A stretch of 64,000 bases of DNA from Actinomadura flavalba DSM 45200 (lineage in GTDB: Bacteria; Actinomycetota; Actinomycetes; Streptosporangiales; Streptosporangiaceae): NCBI RefSeq assembly GCF_000374305.1, contig NZ_KB894097.1:62001-126000 (forward strand). The letters are read 5' to 3'. Positions 1 to 7,399 of this stretch are shown one piece after another. Under the pieces are notes generated by a model that was given only the letters and a program-made list of their open reading frames with translations, was not told the origin of the DNA and did no database searches. The translations under genes were made by a program, and so were the position numbers. Numbering within the stretch: the first letter of the stretch is position 1; the number at the start of each line of letters is the position of its first letter.

Positions 1-381
1 GACCTGCTGCGCCTCCTCCCGCGAGCCGATGTTGACGTGGACGCTGACCGCGTCGGCGCCGAGCCGCAGCGCGGCCTCGATGCTGGCGACGAGGTACTTG
101 GCGTCGGGGTCGGGGGCATGCGCGGTGCTGGCGCTCAGGTGGACGATCAGCGCCATGTCGGCGAAGTGCGCCGGGTCGACGTGCTTGGCCGCGCCCTTGT
201 GCAGGACGACGGCGTCCACGCCGTTGCCCGCCAGGACGCCGACGAGGCCGTCCAGCGAGGCGTCGGTGTCCAGCGGCCCGTCGGTCACGGAGTGGTCGAG
301 CGGCACGATCATCATGCGGCCGTCGCCGGTGCCGAGACGGCTCAGACGCAGCCTGGTCCCGAAGGGGGTGTGCTCGGTCAT
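1..381 (-). CDS. GriI/DhnA-type class I aldolase, N-terminal part (cut by window edge)
   Basis: The gene runs leftwards from an ATG at 381 and leaves the window, so only 127 codons are visible. The translation has MIVPLDHSVTDGP (residues 24-36), VDAVVLHKGAAKHV, LIVHLSASTAHAPDPDAKYL and GADAVSVHVNIGS. These match GriI, the grixazone-pathway aldolase, and its 2-amino-3,7-dideoxy-hept-6-ulosonate synthase relatives. GriI condenses aspartate semialdehyde with dihydroxyacetone phosphate; a GriH-type enzyme then gives 3-amino-4-hydroxybenzoate. The gene starts 11 bases after the aspartokinase stop on the same strand, so the two are probably one operon, with the kinase feeding aspartate semialdehyde supply. 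The catalytic lysine and the pathway partner lie outside the window. A DHNA-like aldolase of other purpose is the main alternative. Confidence 0.8.
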   Translation of the reverse strand, partial: MTEHTPFGTRLRLSRLGTGDGRMMIVPLDHSVTDGPLDTDASLDGLVGVLAGNGVDAVVLHKGAAKHVDPAHFADMALIVHLSASTAHAPDPDAKYLVASIEAALRLGADAVSVHVNIGSREEAQQV

Positions 382-392
382 CAGGGGTCCTC

Positions 393-1661
393 TCAGGCGG
401 GTACGGTGGCGTCCTTCTCGTCGTCCAGGCCGAGGTGGTGGAACAGGGTCGCGACCGAGTCGGGGACGCGGTCCTCGGGGACGAGGAGGGACGTGCGGGA
501 CGGAGTGCAGGCGATGCATTCGGCCCCGATCCCCCGCGTCGCCAGCTCGCCGAGGAGTTCGGCGGTGAGCGCGGGGCGGCGCAGCAGTCCGGCGCCGACG
601 ATCGAGACCTTGCCGAGGGGGACGCGGGCCTCGATCGACCCGTGCCACCCGACGCGGGGGGTGAGCGCGGCGCGGACGTCCTCCAGCTCGGAGCCGGGGA
701 CGCAGAACGCCAGGTGCAGGTCCTCGTGGGGTTCGGCGGCCCAGCCGACCGCGTCGGCCGTGATCTGCATGTCGGCGAGCGTGTCCAGCACGCCGACACC
801 GGTCAGGCCGTGGTCGCGGGGCGCGCGGACGACGACGCGGGCGACGCCGAGTTCGTGGGTGACCGCGACGACGTCGGCGCGTTCCCCGTGCATGACCCGG
901 TGGAGCATCTCGGTCTTCCTTCCGACGATGGTGCTTCCGGTGCCGGAGCCCGCGGTGTTCCGCACGACGATGTCCAGGTCGTAGGCGGCGGCCAGTTCCA
1001 CGGCCCGGCAGTGCAGGACGCGGGCTCCGGCGACCGCCATCTCGGCCATCACGCGGGCGTCCACCGCCGGGAGCACCGGCGCCCCCGGCACCAGCCGGGG
1101 GTCGGCGGCGTGCACGCCGTCCACGTCGGTGTAGATCTCGCAGACGGGGGCGCCGAGCGCGATGGCCAGCGCGATCGCGCTGGTGTCCGAGCCGCCGCGT
1201 CCGAGCGTGATGACGTCGGTCTCCTCGGCGGTGCCGTCGTCGCAGCGGGCCTGGAAGCCCGCGACGATCACGGCGTGGCCCTTGTCCAGCCAGGCGCGGA
1301 CGGGTCCGGGCTCGACGCCCGTGACCACGCCCGCGCCGGGGCGGCCGGTGGCGCGCAGCCCGGCCTGCGGGCCGGTGAGCGAGACGGCGGGGACGTCCCG
1401 CTCGCGCAGCGCGATGGCGAGCAGCGCGGCCGAGGCGACCTCGCCGGTGGCGAGGAGCTTGTCCACCTCGGCGGGCTGCGGGGAGACGCTGACGGCGCCG
1501 GCGGCCCGGATCAGCGCGTCGGTGGTGTCGCCGCGCGCCGAGACGACGACGACCTGCGCGGTGCCGCGCCCGTGGGCGCCGGCCACCTGCTCGGCGACCG
1601 CCGCGATCTGCTCGTCGGTGGCCAGTGAGCTGCCGCCGTATTTCCGGAGGGTAATGTTCAT
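393..1661 (-). CDS. Aspartokinase, probably dedicated to the adjacent aldolase pathway
   Basis: Predicted 422-residue aspartate kinase, which phosphorylates aspartate as the first step to aspartate semialdehyde. The N-terminal KYGGSS motif (residues 7-12) is the family's KFGGTS nucleotide-binding motif, DVITLGRGGSDTSA follows near residue 155, and the C-terminal third has two ACT-like regulatory segments. Length is normal for the family (about 420). I start at ATG 1661 because the protein then begins MNITLRKYGGSS as homologues do; a longer in-frame reading to 1709 adds 16 unlikely residues. The neighbours are secondary-metabolism type (GriI-like aldolase downstream, LAL activator upstream) and no asd gene adjoins, so this is more likely a pathway-specific paralogue than the housekeeping kinase. 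Whether it has lost lysine/threonine feedback cannot be told by eye. Confidence 0.88.
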   Translation of the reverse strand: MNITLRKYGGSSLATDEQIAAVAEQVAGAHGRGTAQVVVVSARGDTTDALIRAAGAVSVSPQPAEVDKLLATGEVASAALLAIALRERDVPAVSLTGPQAGLRATGRPGAGVVTGVEPGPVRAWLDKGHAVIVAGFQARCDDGTAEETDVITLGRGGSDTSAIALAIALGAPVCEIYTDVDGVHAADPRLVPGAPVLPAVDARVMAEMAVAGARVLHCRAVELAAAYDLDIVVRNTAGSGTGSTIVGRKTEMLHRVMHGERADVVAVTHELGVARVVVRAPRDHGLTGVGVLDTLADMQITADAVGWAAEPHEDLHLAFCVPGSELEDVRAALTPRVGWHGSIEARVPLGKVSIVGAGLLRRPALTAELLGELATRGIGAECIACTPSRTSLLVPEDRVPDSVATLFHHLGLDDEKDATVPA

Positions 1662-1834
1662 GGAACGGTACCTCGCGCGAGTTCGACACGTTGTTCGCGT
1701 GATTACCAATATGCGCGGCCCGGCCGGTTCACCACCATCCCGAGAACACGGGATGCCCGCGGGGTCACGTGCCCGGTGGCGGCGACGGGCATCGCGTATT
1801 CACGGGATAAATGGCTGTGAACTGCGAAAACACG

Positions 1835-1862
1835 TCAGGCGCGGCCGGAGGGCCACGCCTGA
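1835..1862 (-). terminator. Hairpin terminator after the LuxR-type regulator
   Basis: Inverted repeat TCAGGCGCGG / CCACGCCTGA (10-bp arms, one G-T type mismatch, 8-base loop). Read on the minus strand it follows the regulator stop by about 38 bases and is followed by a short T-rich stretch (TGTTTTCG). It would separate regulator transcription from the aspartokinase-aldolase operon, whose own promoter should lie in 1662-1834. Confidence 0.55.
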
Positions 1863-1899
1863 ACGGTAGCTGAAAGTTTGCTGAAAACGTTTCAATCGG

Positions 1900-4752
1900 T
1901 CAGGTGCCCTGGGTTCGCTCCCAGGCCAGGAATTCGCGCGTCATCTCGACGCGATTCGTCACCCCGAATTTCCGGAAGCTGTTCCGGACGTGCGTGTCCA
2001 CGGTGTGCGGCGAAATGCGCAGGCGGGAGGCGATCTGCCGGTTCGTCAGGCCGTCGGCCACGAGCCGCGCCACCCGCCGCTCCGACCGCGTCAGCACCGG
2101 CCCGTCCGGCGCCACCGGCACCACGGGCGGCGCCGCCGCCGGTGCGGCCGGACGCGGCGCGGGCGCGGGCGCGACGCCGGGCGACGCCGCGTCGGTCAGC
2201 AGCTTGCGCACCCGGTCGGCGTCGCGCACCGCTCCCCCGGCGTACCAGGTCTCGGCCGCCTCCTCCAGCAGCGCCTGCGCGCGGGCCGCCGAGCCCGCCG
2301 CGCGTTCGGCCGCCGCCGCGTCCTCCAGGGCCGCCGCGCGGGCGAACGGCCGCTCGGTCCACCGGTACAGCTCCACCGCCTCGGCCAGGTCGTCGGGGGC
2401 GCCGGTCACCAGGCCGTGGCCGTGCGCGGCGACCGCCGACGGCCACGCCACCCCCGGCAGCCCCGCCGCCTGCTCGCGCAGCGCCGCCACCAGCGCGCGG
2501 GCGTGCCGTCCGTCGCCGCACCGCGCCGTCAGCCGGACGAGCGTCCCCGCCACCAGCGGGCAGCCCTTGATCAGCGAACTGCGCGCGGGCGGCGCCGTGC
2601 ACAGCCCGACCGCCGTCCGGCACGCCTCCTCGTGGCGGCCCGCCGCCTCCTGGAACAGCAGCCGCCGCCACGCCAGGTGCCCGCCGTGGTCGCCGTTCAG
2701 CCCCGACACGCGGCCCGCGCGGCGCAGCGTACGGTGTGCCGCCGCCAGGTCGTCGCCGCGGATCTGCGTCTCGGCCAGCAGCGTCAGCAGCGGCAGCGCC
2801 AGCGGCCCCGGCTCCGGGCCCGGCAGCCGCCGCAGCCCCTCGGACGCGTCCTCGGCCGCCTCGCGCAGCCGTCCCGCCGACAGCCGGAGCTGCGCCCGGT
2901 GCAGGCACCACAGCGGCCCCGACCACGTCGTGCCCAACTCCGCCGCCTCCTGCTCGGCCAGGTCCAGCACCGTCCCGGCGTCGGCGAAGCGGTCCAGCCC
3001 GATCAGCGGGCGCACCAGCCACAGCCGCGGGTGCCGCTGCCGCTCGCGCGGCCCGGCCGCGTCCGCGACGGCCACCGCCTCCCGTGCCGCCGCCAGCGCC
3101 CGCGTGTAGTCGCCGCGCGCGCTCGCCGCGACGCTGGCCGCGATCCCGCCGAGCACGCGGGCGCCGTCGCGTCCGGTCAGGCGGCCCAGCTCCTCGGCCT
3201 GCGCGGCGGCGCACTCGGCGTCGTCGGCGGCGCCGCCGCTCATCAGCCCGTACGCCTGGAGCGCCAGCAGCTCCGCGCGCAGCGGGTCGGTCACGCCGGG
3301 CCGGGCGAGCGCGCGCCGGGTGTGCTCCACCAGGACGGCGTCGTCGCCCAGATGCCGGAGCGCGTCGGCCAGCCCGGTCAGCAGCCGGGTCTCGGTCTCG
3401 GCGTCCGGCGCCGCCGGGAGCGCCCGCTCACCGAGCGCCCGCGCCCGCGACGCGCGGCCGGACAGGGTCAGCAGCCGCATCGCCTCCACCGTCAGCTCGG
3501 TCACCGAGCGGGTGCCGTCGTCCGACCCGTCCGGCGGGGTGAGGTCGAGCGCGCGCATCGCCAGGTCGGCGGCCTCGGCGGGCGACCGCGCCGCCCGCCG
3601 CCGCACCGCCTCGCGCAGCACCCCGACGGCCTGCGCCGCGCCCGGGTGCCCGCTGCGCAGCAGGTGGTCGGCCGCCTCGGCCGCGCCGCGCCCCTCCTGG
3701 CGCACCACCCCGGCGGCCTCGCGGTGCAGCGCCGCCCGGACGGGCTCGCCCAGCCCCGCGTACACCGCGTCGCGGACCAGCCGGTGCCGGAAGTCCAGTT
3801 CGGCGCCGGTCGCGCGCAGCATCCCGGCCGCGTCGGCGTCCTGAGCCGCGCCCGCCAGCTCCACCGCCGACCGGCCCGTGAGCCCCGCCACCTCGTGCAC
3901 GGTGAACGGACGGCCCAGCACCGCCCCGGCCTCCAGCAGCCGCCGGGCCGAGTCGGGCAGGTCCCCGAGCCAGGCGCCGACGCGGTCGCAGAAGCGCGGC
4001 GGCAGCGGGCCCGCCTCGACGAGCCGCACCCTCCCGTCCACCACGCGCACGCGCCCGGCCGCGCTCAGGCAGCGCAGCAGCTCCTGGCACAGGAACGGGT
4101 TGCCGCCCGCGCCCGCCAGCAGCTCCGCCAGGTCGTCGCCGGGCGGGGCCCCGGCCGCCCGCGCGCACAGCCCCGCGACGTCCTCGTCGGACAGGTCGTC
4201 CAGCACCACGCGGTCGGCGCCGTCACCGACGAGCGCGTCCACCGCGTCCCGGGCCGGGCCGCGCGTCCCCGCCGGACCCGCCGCGAGCACCCACAGCACC
4301 GCGCCGGACGCCGCCGTCAGCGTGGGCAGGCCGTGCGCGGTCAGCTCGTCGGCGAGGTGGACGTCGTCCACGCCGATCAGCAGCGGCCGGTCGGGGCGGA
4401 CCGCGCCGAGCCGTCCGGCCAGGTCCGACAGCAGCAGCCGGTCGCGGGCCGGGCCCGCCCGGTCGTCCGGCCAGGGCGCCAGCAGCGGGCAGCCCGCCAG
4501 CACGCCGGTCAGCGTCGCCAGCGGCGCGGCACGGTCCAGGCCGGTCGCGCGGCCGGTCGCCGTCGTCATGCCCGCCCGGCGGGCGAGCGCGACGGTCTCG
4601 GCCAGCATGCGCGTCTTGCCGGTGCCGCGCGCGCCGTCGAACACCAGCACGCCGCCCCGGCCGGTGCCGAGCCGCCGCAGCGCCGCCTGCGCGGCCCCGG
4701 CCGCCGCGGCACGGCCGGGCGGAGGAGAAAGGTCCACGGGAACGTCCCCCAC
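1900..4752 (-). CDS. Large LuxR-family (LAL) transcriptional activator
   Basis: Predicted 950-residue regulator of the LAL/MalT class: an N-terminal ATPase, a long alpha-helical TPR-like middle and a C-terminal LuxR DNA-binding domain. The Walker A motif is GARGTGKT (residues 40-47), and VDDVHLAD near 125-135 fits Walker B. The C-terminal 64 residues carry LTRSERRVARLVADGLT, NRQIASRLRISPHTVDTHV and the rest of a typical HTH. Size is usual for the class (about 900-1000). The GTG start at 4752 lies 16 bases after the TetR stop, so the two regulators are probably co-transcribed. LAL proteins are typically pathway-specific activators of antibiotic clusters, so control of the aspartokinase/aldolase genes downstream is a reasonable inference but not shown. 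Confidence 0.9.
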   Translation of the reverse strand: MGDVPVDLSPPPGRAAAAGAAQAALRRLGTGRGGVLVFDGARGTGKTRMLAETVALARRAGMTTATGRATGLDRAAPLATLTGVLAGCPLLAPWPDDRAGPARDRLLLSDLAGRLGAVRPDRPLLIGVDDVHLADELTAHGLPTLTAASGAVLWVLAAGPAGTRGPARDAVDALVGDGADRVVLDDLSDEDVAGLCARAAGAPPGDDLAELLAGAGGNPFLCQELLRCLSAAGRVRVVDGRVRLVEAGPLPPRFCDRVGAWLGDLPDSARRLLEAGAVLGRPFTVHEVAGLTGRSAVELAGAAQDADAAGMLRATGAELDFRHRLVRDAVYAGLGEPVRAALHREAAGVVRQEGRGAAEAADHLLRSGHPGAAQAVGVLREAVRRRAARSPAEAADLAMRALDLTPPDGSDDGTRSVTELTVEAMRLLTLSGRASRARALGERALPAAPDAETETRLLTGLADALRHLGDDAVLVEHTRRALARPGVTDPLRAELLALQAYGLMSGGAADDAECAAAQAEELGRLTGRDGARVLGGIAASVAASARGDYTRALAAAREAVAVADAAGPRERQRHPRLWLVRPLIGLDRFADAGTVLDLAEQEAAELGTTWSGPLWCLHRAQLRLSAGRLREAAEDASEGLRRLPGPEPGPLALPLLTLLAETQIRGDDLAAAHRTLRRAGRVSGLNGDHGGHLAWRRLLFQEAAGRHEEACRTAVGLCTAPPARSSLIKGCPLVAGTLVRLTARCGDGRHARALVAALREQAAGLPGVAWPSAVAAHGHGLVTGAPDDLAEAVELYRWTERPFARAAALEDAAAAERAAGSAARAQALLEEAAETWYAGGAVRDADRVRKLLTDAASPGVAPAPAPRPAAPAAAPPVVPVAPDGPVLTRSERRVARLVADGLTNRQIASRLRISPHTVDTHVRNSFRKFGVTNRVEMTREFLAWERTQGT

Positions 4753-4768
4753 AGCGCTGGGCGCGGGT

Positions 4769-5398
4769 CTAGGCCCGGGCCGGCGCCGGGCCGGTCAGGA
4801 CGCCCGACAGGACGATCTCCGTGGCCGCCGCCAGCGCGGGGCCGAGCGGGAACGGCGGCTCGGCGTCGCCGCCCGCCCAGCGGTACAGCGTGCCGAGGTA
4901 CAGGTCGCGCAGCACGACGCCCGCCGTCATCGGGTCGACGTCGGCGCGGACCTCGCCGCGCGCCACGCCCTCGCTGACGACCTGGGCGAAGCTGTAGGCG
5001 ATGTAGGGCGGTTCGGTGACCGGGGCGCCGGTGCGGACCCACGCGGGCAGCAGCGCGCGCGTCACGTGCCGGTCGCGTTCCTCGCGTTCGGCGAGCACGC
5101 GCATGCACCGCAGCAGACGCCCGGCGAGGCCGGGACCGCGGGTGCACTCCTGGAGGATCGTCACGCCGATCTCGCGGCGCCGCTCCTCGCCCCAGGCGAG
5201 CAGGATGTCGTCCTTGCGGGGGAAGTAGTTGAAGACCGTGGCGCGCGCGACGTCGGCCGCCGCCGCGATCTGCCCGAACGACGTCGCGGCGTAGCCGTGC
5301 TCGACGAACAGCGTGACGGCCGTCTCGTACAGGGTGGCGCGCAGCGCCGCGCGGCGGCGGGCACGGCGGCCCGGAGAGGAAGGCGGGGGGTCGGGCAT
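4769..5398 (-). CDS. TetR-family transcriptional regulator
   Basis: Predicted 209-residue regulator. The N-terminal helix-turn-helix has ATLYETAVTLFVEHGYAATS, FGQIAAAADVARATVFNYFP and RKDDILLAW, the usual TetR signature at about residues 18-65. The variable C-terminal ligand domain gives no hint of the effector. Start chosen at ATG 5398, with a G-rich GGGGAG directly upstream, closer than usual, so a slightly different start is possible. It is the first gene of a two-gene unit with the LAL activator, and the inverted repeats at 5439-5507 directly upstream are candidate binding sites for autoregulation. Confidence 0.9.
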   Translation of the reverse strand: MPDPPPSSPGRRARRRAALRATLYETAVTLFVEHGYAATSFGQIAAAADVARATVFNYFPRKDDILLAWGEERRREIGVTILQECTRGPGLAGRLLRCMRVLAEREERDRHVTRALLPAWVRTGAPVTEPPYIAYSFAQVVSEGVARGEVRADVDPMTAGVVLRDLYLGTLYRWAGGDAEPPFPLGPALAAATEIVLSGVLTGPAPARA

Positions 5399-5438
5399 CT
5401 CCCCGTTGTAGTGCGGAAATTCCCGTCGATCAAGACGA

Positions 5439-5507
5439 TCACCACTTTCGGTGACCCCGCGAGCGCGTTCGCGTGAACATTTCCCCCACCTGCTCAAATG
5501 GTCACCA
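5439..5507. promoter_or_regulatory. Candidate operator pair upstream of the tetR gene
   Basis: Two short symmetrical sites about 50 bases apart share a GGTCACC/GGTGACC core: TCACC-N6-GGTGA at 5439-5454 and TGGTCACCA at 5499-5507. They lie 40-110 bases upstream of the TetR start codon, a usual place for self-regulation. The assignment is inferred from symmetry and position only. Confidence 0.35.
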
Positions 5508-6010
5508 AAAGTCGACTGGACTCGTGTCGGCGACGGCCGCGAAATGGTGTTTCCGCTGGACGTCGGCGTGATCACTAGATCGGCTCGCATCATGAAGGTT
5601 CGACTCTCCACTCGGTGGCCGGGGAACGGACCTTGGACCGCGCTCCAGGTCCGTGGGCGGAACCGGCAGCTCGGGCGCGCCGCGCGGCATCGCGTCGGCT
5701 TCCGCATCGTTCCCCGCGACAGGCGTCCATCCACCTTGACCCTGTCCGGAGTCGGCCAGTGGAAAGACTCGTCATAGAGTGGACCCGCGTCCACGTTCCC
5801 GAACCGCCACCACCGCTCGGCAGGCACCGGGAAAAACACGCCGCATTTCGATCGCGCACACCCGTGAACGGCTTGGAAACCGGAAGTGGACGACCTCGGG
5901 ACACCCCTCTCGCGCCCCCGTCCTCCGTCACGGACGCCGCGAGCGGAAGACGCCGCCCAAGGCGGACGGCGGCGCGAAGGCGGCCGCGCGGTCCCCGTTA
6001 GGCTGCGGGC
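5508..6010. other. Intergenic stretch without a convincing gene
   Basis: About 500 bases between divergent transcription units. Short open frames exist on both strands, but none has a recognisable product, a good ribosome-binding site or the strong third-position G/C bias of its neighbours. It should hold the promoter of the DUF4262 gene and perhaps the distal part of the tetR promoter; no clear -35/-10 pair could be picked out. Confidence 0.5.
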
Positions 6011-6559
6011 ATGTCGGACGGTCCGCCCCCCTGCGCCTGCGTGCTCTGCCACGACTACGGCGACCGCGACCGGATGGACACGTTCCTGCTGCGCACGATC
6101 GTGCACATCTCGCAGTACGGGTGGAGCGTCGTCCTCGTCCCGGCCGACGAGCGCGGCCCCGGCTGGGCGTTCACGATCGGCCTCTGGCACGGGCACCGCG
6201 CCCCCGAGCTGGCCATGTTCGGCGCCGACCTCTACGAGATGGAGGAGACGCTGAACACCCTCGGCCGCGCGGCGGCGGAGGGCCGCCCGCCCGCCGACGG
6301 CGAACGCCGCCCCGGCCTGCACCGGGGCCGCCCGGTGGCGTTCCGGCAGGTGGAGACCCGCTGGTACGAGGCGCTGTTCCGGGGCGCGACGGCCTTCTAC
6401 CGGCGTCCGCCGCTGCCGTTCCTCCAGGTCGTCTGGCCGGATGAGGACGAGCTGTTCCCGTGGCAGCCCGGCACGACGCTGGAGTTCCGGCACACGCAGC
6501 CGTGGCTGTGGCTGAGCCCGCGCGCCCACCCGTCCGGCGCCTGGACCCGCCACCTCTGA
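6011..6559 (+). CDS. DUF4262 domain protein
   Basis: Predicted 182-residue protein. The core HISQYGWSVVLVPADERG, followed by WAFTIGLWHGHRAPELAMFG, matches the DUF4262 family, whose function is unknown. Here it is followed by a tail with FRQVETRWYEALFRGATAFY and LPFLQVVWPDEDELFPW that is also typical. Two CxxC-type cysteine pairs at the N-terminus (CACVLC) may bind metal. No signal peptide or membrane segment. A GNAT gene follows after 32 bases on the same strand, so they may be co-transcribed. Confidence 0.85.
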   Translation: MSDGPPPCACVLCHDYGDRDRMDTFLLRTIVHISQYGWSVVLVPADERGPGWAFTIGLWHGHRAPELAMFGADLYEMEETLNTLGRAAAEGRPPADGERRPGLHRGRPVAFRQVETRWYEALFRGATAFYRRPPLPFLQVVWPDEDELFPWQPGTTLEFRHTQPWLWLSPRAHPSGAWTRHL

Positions 6560-6591
6560 CGCGCCCCGAGGACGGCCGTTAGGGTCGGCGG

Positions 6592-7101
6592 GTGCACGCA
6601 CCCCTGGCGGAGACCCTCACCACGCGGCGCCTGACGCTGGAGCCGCTGACGGTCCACCACGCCGCCGAGATGGCCGCCGTCCTCGACGACGACCGCCTGC
6701 ACACCTACATCGGCGGCGCCCCGCTCTCGCCGGCCGAACTCCGCGCCCGCTACGAGCACCTGGCGGCCGGTCCGTCGCCGTACCACCAGGAGGCGTGGCT
6801 GAACTGGATACTGCGCCGCACCCGCGACGCCCGCCCGATCGGCTACGTCCAGGCGACGATCACCCCGGCCCCGGCGGGCCTCCAGGCGTCGATCGCCTGG
6901 GTCACCGCCATGCCCTACCAGGGCTTCGGCTTCGCCACCGAGGCCGCGGCGGCGATGCTCGCCTGGCTGCGCGGCCACGGCGTCACGTCGATCGTGGCGA
7001 GCGTCCACCCGGACAACGCCCCGTCGACGGCGGTCGCCCGCAAACTCGGCCTCCACCCCACCGAGCCCCACGACGGCACCGAAATCCTCTGGCGGCTTTA
7101 G
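6592..7101 (+). CDS. GNAT N-acetyltransferase (RimJ/RimL-like)
   Basis: Predicted 169-residue acetyltransferase using acetyl-CoA. It begins LTTRRLTLEPLTVHHAAEM, the usual RimJ/RimL opening, and has the acetyl-CoA loop region AMPYQGFGFATEAAAAMLAW and the C-terminal SVHPDNAPSTAVARKLGL. The start is a GTG at 6592. The substrate cannot be told; ribosomal-protein, small-molecule and antibiotic acetylation all occur in this family. It follows the DUF4262 gene closely. Confidence 0.88.
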   Translation: MHAPLAETLTTRRLTLEPLTVHHAAEMAAVLDDDRLHTYIGGAPLSPAELRARYEHLAAGPSPYHQEAWLNWILRRTRDARPIGYVQATITPAPAGLQASIAWVTAMPYQGFGFATEAAAAMLAWLRGHGVTSIVASVHPDNAPSTAVARKLGLHPTEPHDGTEILWRL

Positions 7102-7112
7102 TTTTGTCCTTT

Positions 7113-7140
7113 TTGACAGGCAATGCCGCCAATGTGGAAT
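7113..7140 (+). promoter_or_regulatory. Possible sigma-70-type promoter
   Basis: A perfect TTGACA at 7113-7118 is followed after 16 bases by TGGAAT (7135-7140). It points rightwards towards the HEPN/Abi-like gene, about 240 bases away, and would make a transcript antisense to the small RNA candidate at 7188-7289. No second line of evidence. Confidence 0.3.
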
Positions 7141-7187
7141 GGTGGTAATTGCACGACAGAGAAGTCCCGGTTAGGGTCAACGCACAG

Positions 7188-7222
7188 AAAAAGCCCGGCC
7201 AAGTCTTCACCGATGGCCGGGC
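7188..7222 (-). terminator. Strong intrinsic terminator on the minus strand
   Basis: A perfect 9-bp inverted repeat GCCCGGCCA/TGGCCGGGC (7193-7201 and 7214-7222, 12-base loop) is followed on the minus strand by TTTTT (7192-7188). On the plus strand there is no T tract after it, so it is directional. It ends the small RNA candidate. Confidence 0.75.
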
Positions 7223-7289
7223 CAGAAAATAGCTATGCCCCGGGCGGCATGTCCAGACGAGCTGGACAGAGGCGGACCCGGGGCTTCCA
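7188..7289 (-). ncRNA. Candidate ~100-nt structured small RNA
   Basis: Read on the minus strand, three elements lie in order: an outer stem GCCCCGGG/CCCGGGGC (7277-7284 with 7237-7244) enclosing a perfect 7-bp inner stem TGTCCAG/CTGGACA (7262-7268 with 7250-7256, 5-base loop); a short A/T-rich single strand (ATAGCTATTTTCT); and a perfect 9-bp GCCCGGCCA/TGGCCGGGC hairpin followed by five T. A TAACGT -10-like box at 7296-7301 would start transcription at about 7289, right before the outer stem. No open reading frame with a usable start fits inside, and no minus-strand gene ends here, so the terminator needs its own transcript. I do not recognise the RNA family; it lacks the C-rich loops of 6C RNA and the conserved tip of SRP RNA. 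Confidence 0.5.
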
Positions 7290-7375
7290 CGGACAACGTT
7301 ACCACAGTCACGCGGACACGCCACCCCGCTCCGCGCTCCACCTGGGAGACCACCGATGACCGAAGCGCCCCCCGC

Positions 7376-7399
7376 CTGGACAGATGTTCTCCTCTGTCC
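7376..7399 (+). promoter_or_regulatory. Inverted repeat over the start codon of the HEPN/Abi-like gene
   Basis: GGACAGA-N8-TCTGTCC (7378-7384 and 7393-7399) is a perfect 7-bp inverted repeat that includes the A of the ATG at 7384. In mRNA it could hide the start codon. The sequence CTGGACAGA here (7376-7384) repeats 7262-7270, so the minus-strand small RNA candidate carries its exact 9-base complement. Confidence 0.4.

Noticed and set aside
1662..1834. Leader peptide or riboswitch for the aspartokinase (lysine-type)
   Set aside because: No convincing short leader frame rich in Lys/Thr and no lysine-riboswitch-like conserved blocks were seen; only weak GCCCG/CGGGC pairing.
1990..4977. A 995-codon open frame on the plus strand opposite the LAL regulator
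   Set aside because: High G+C leaves the antisense frame free of stops. It has no family motifs and is Arg/Gln/Pro-rich, while the minus-strand frame has clear LuxR and Walker motifs.
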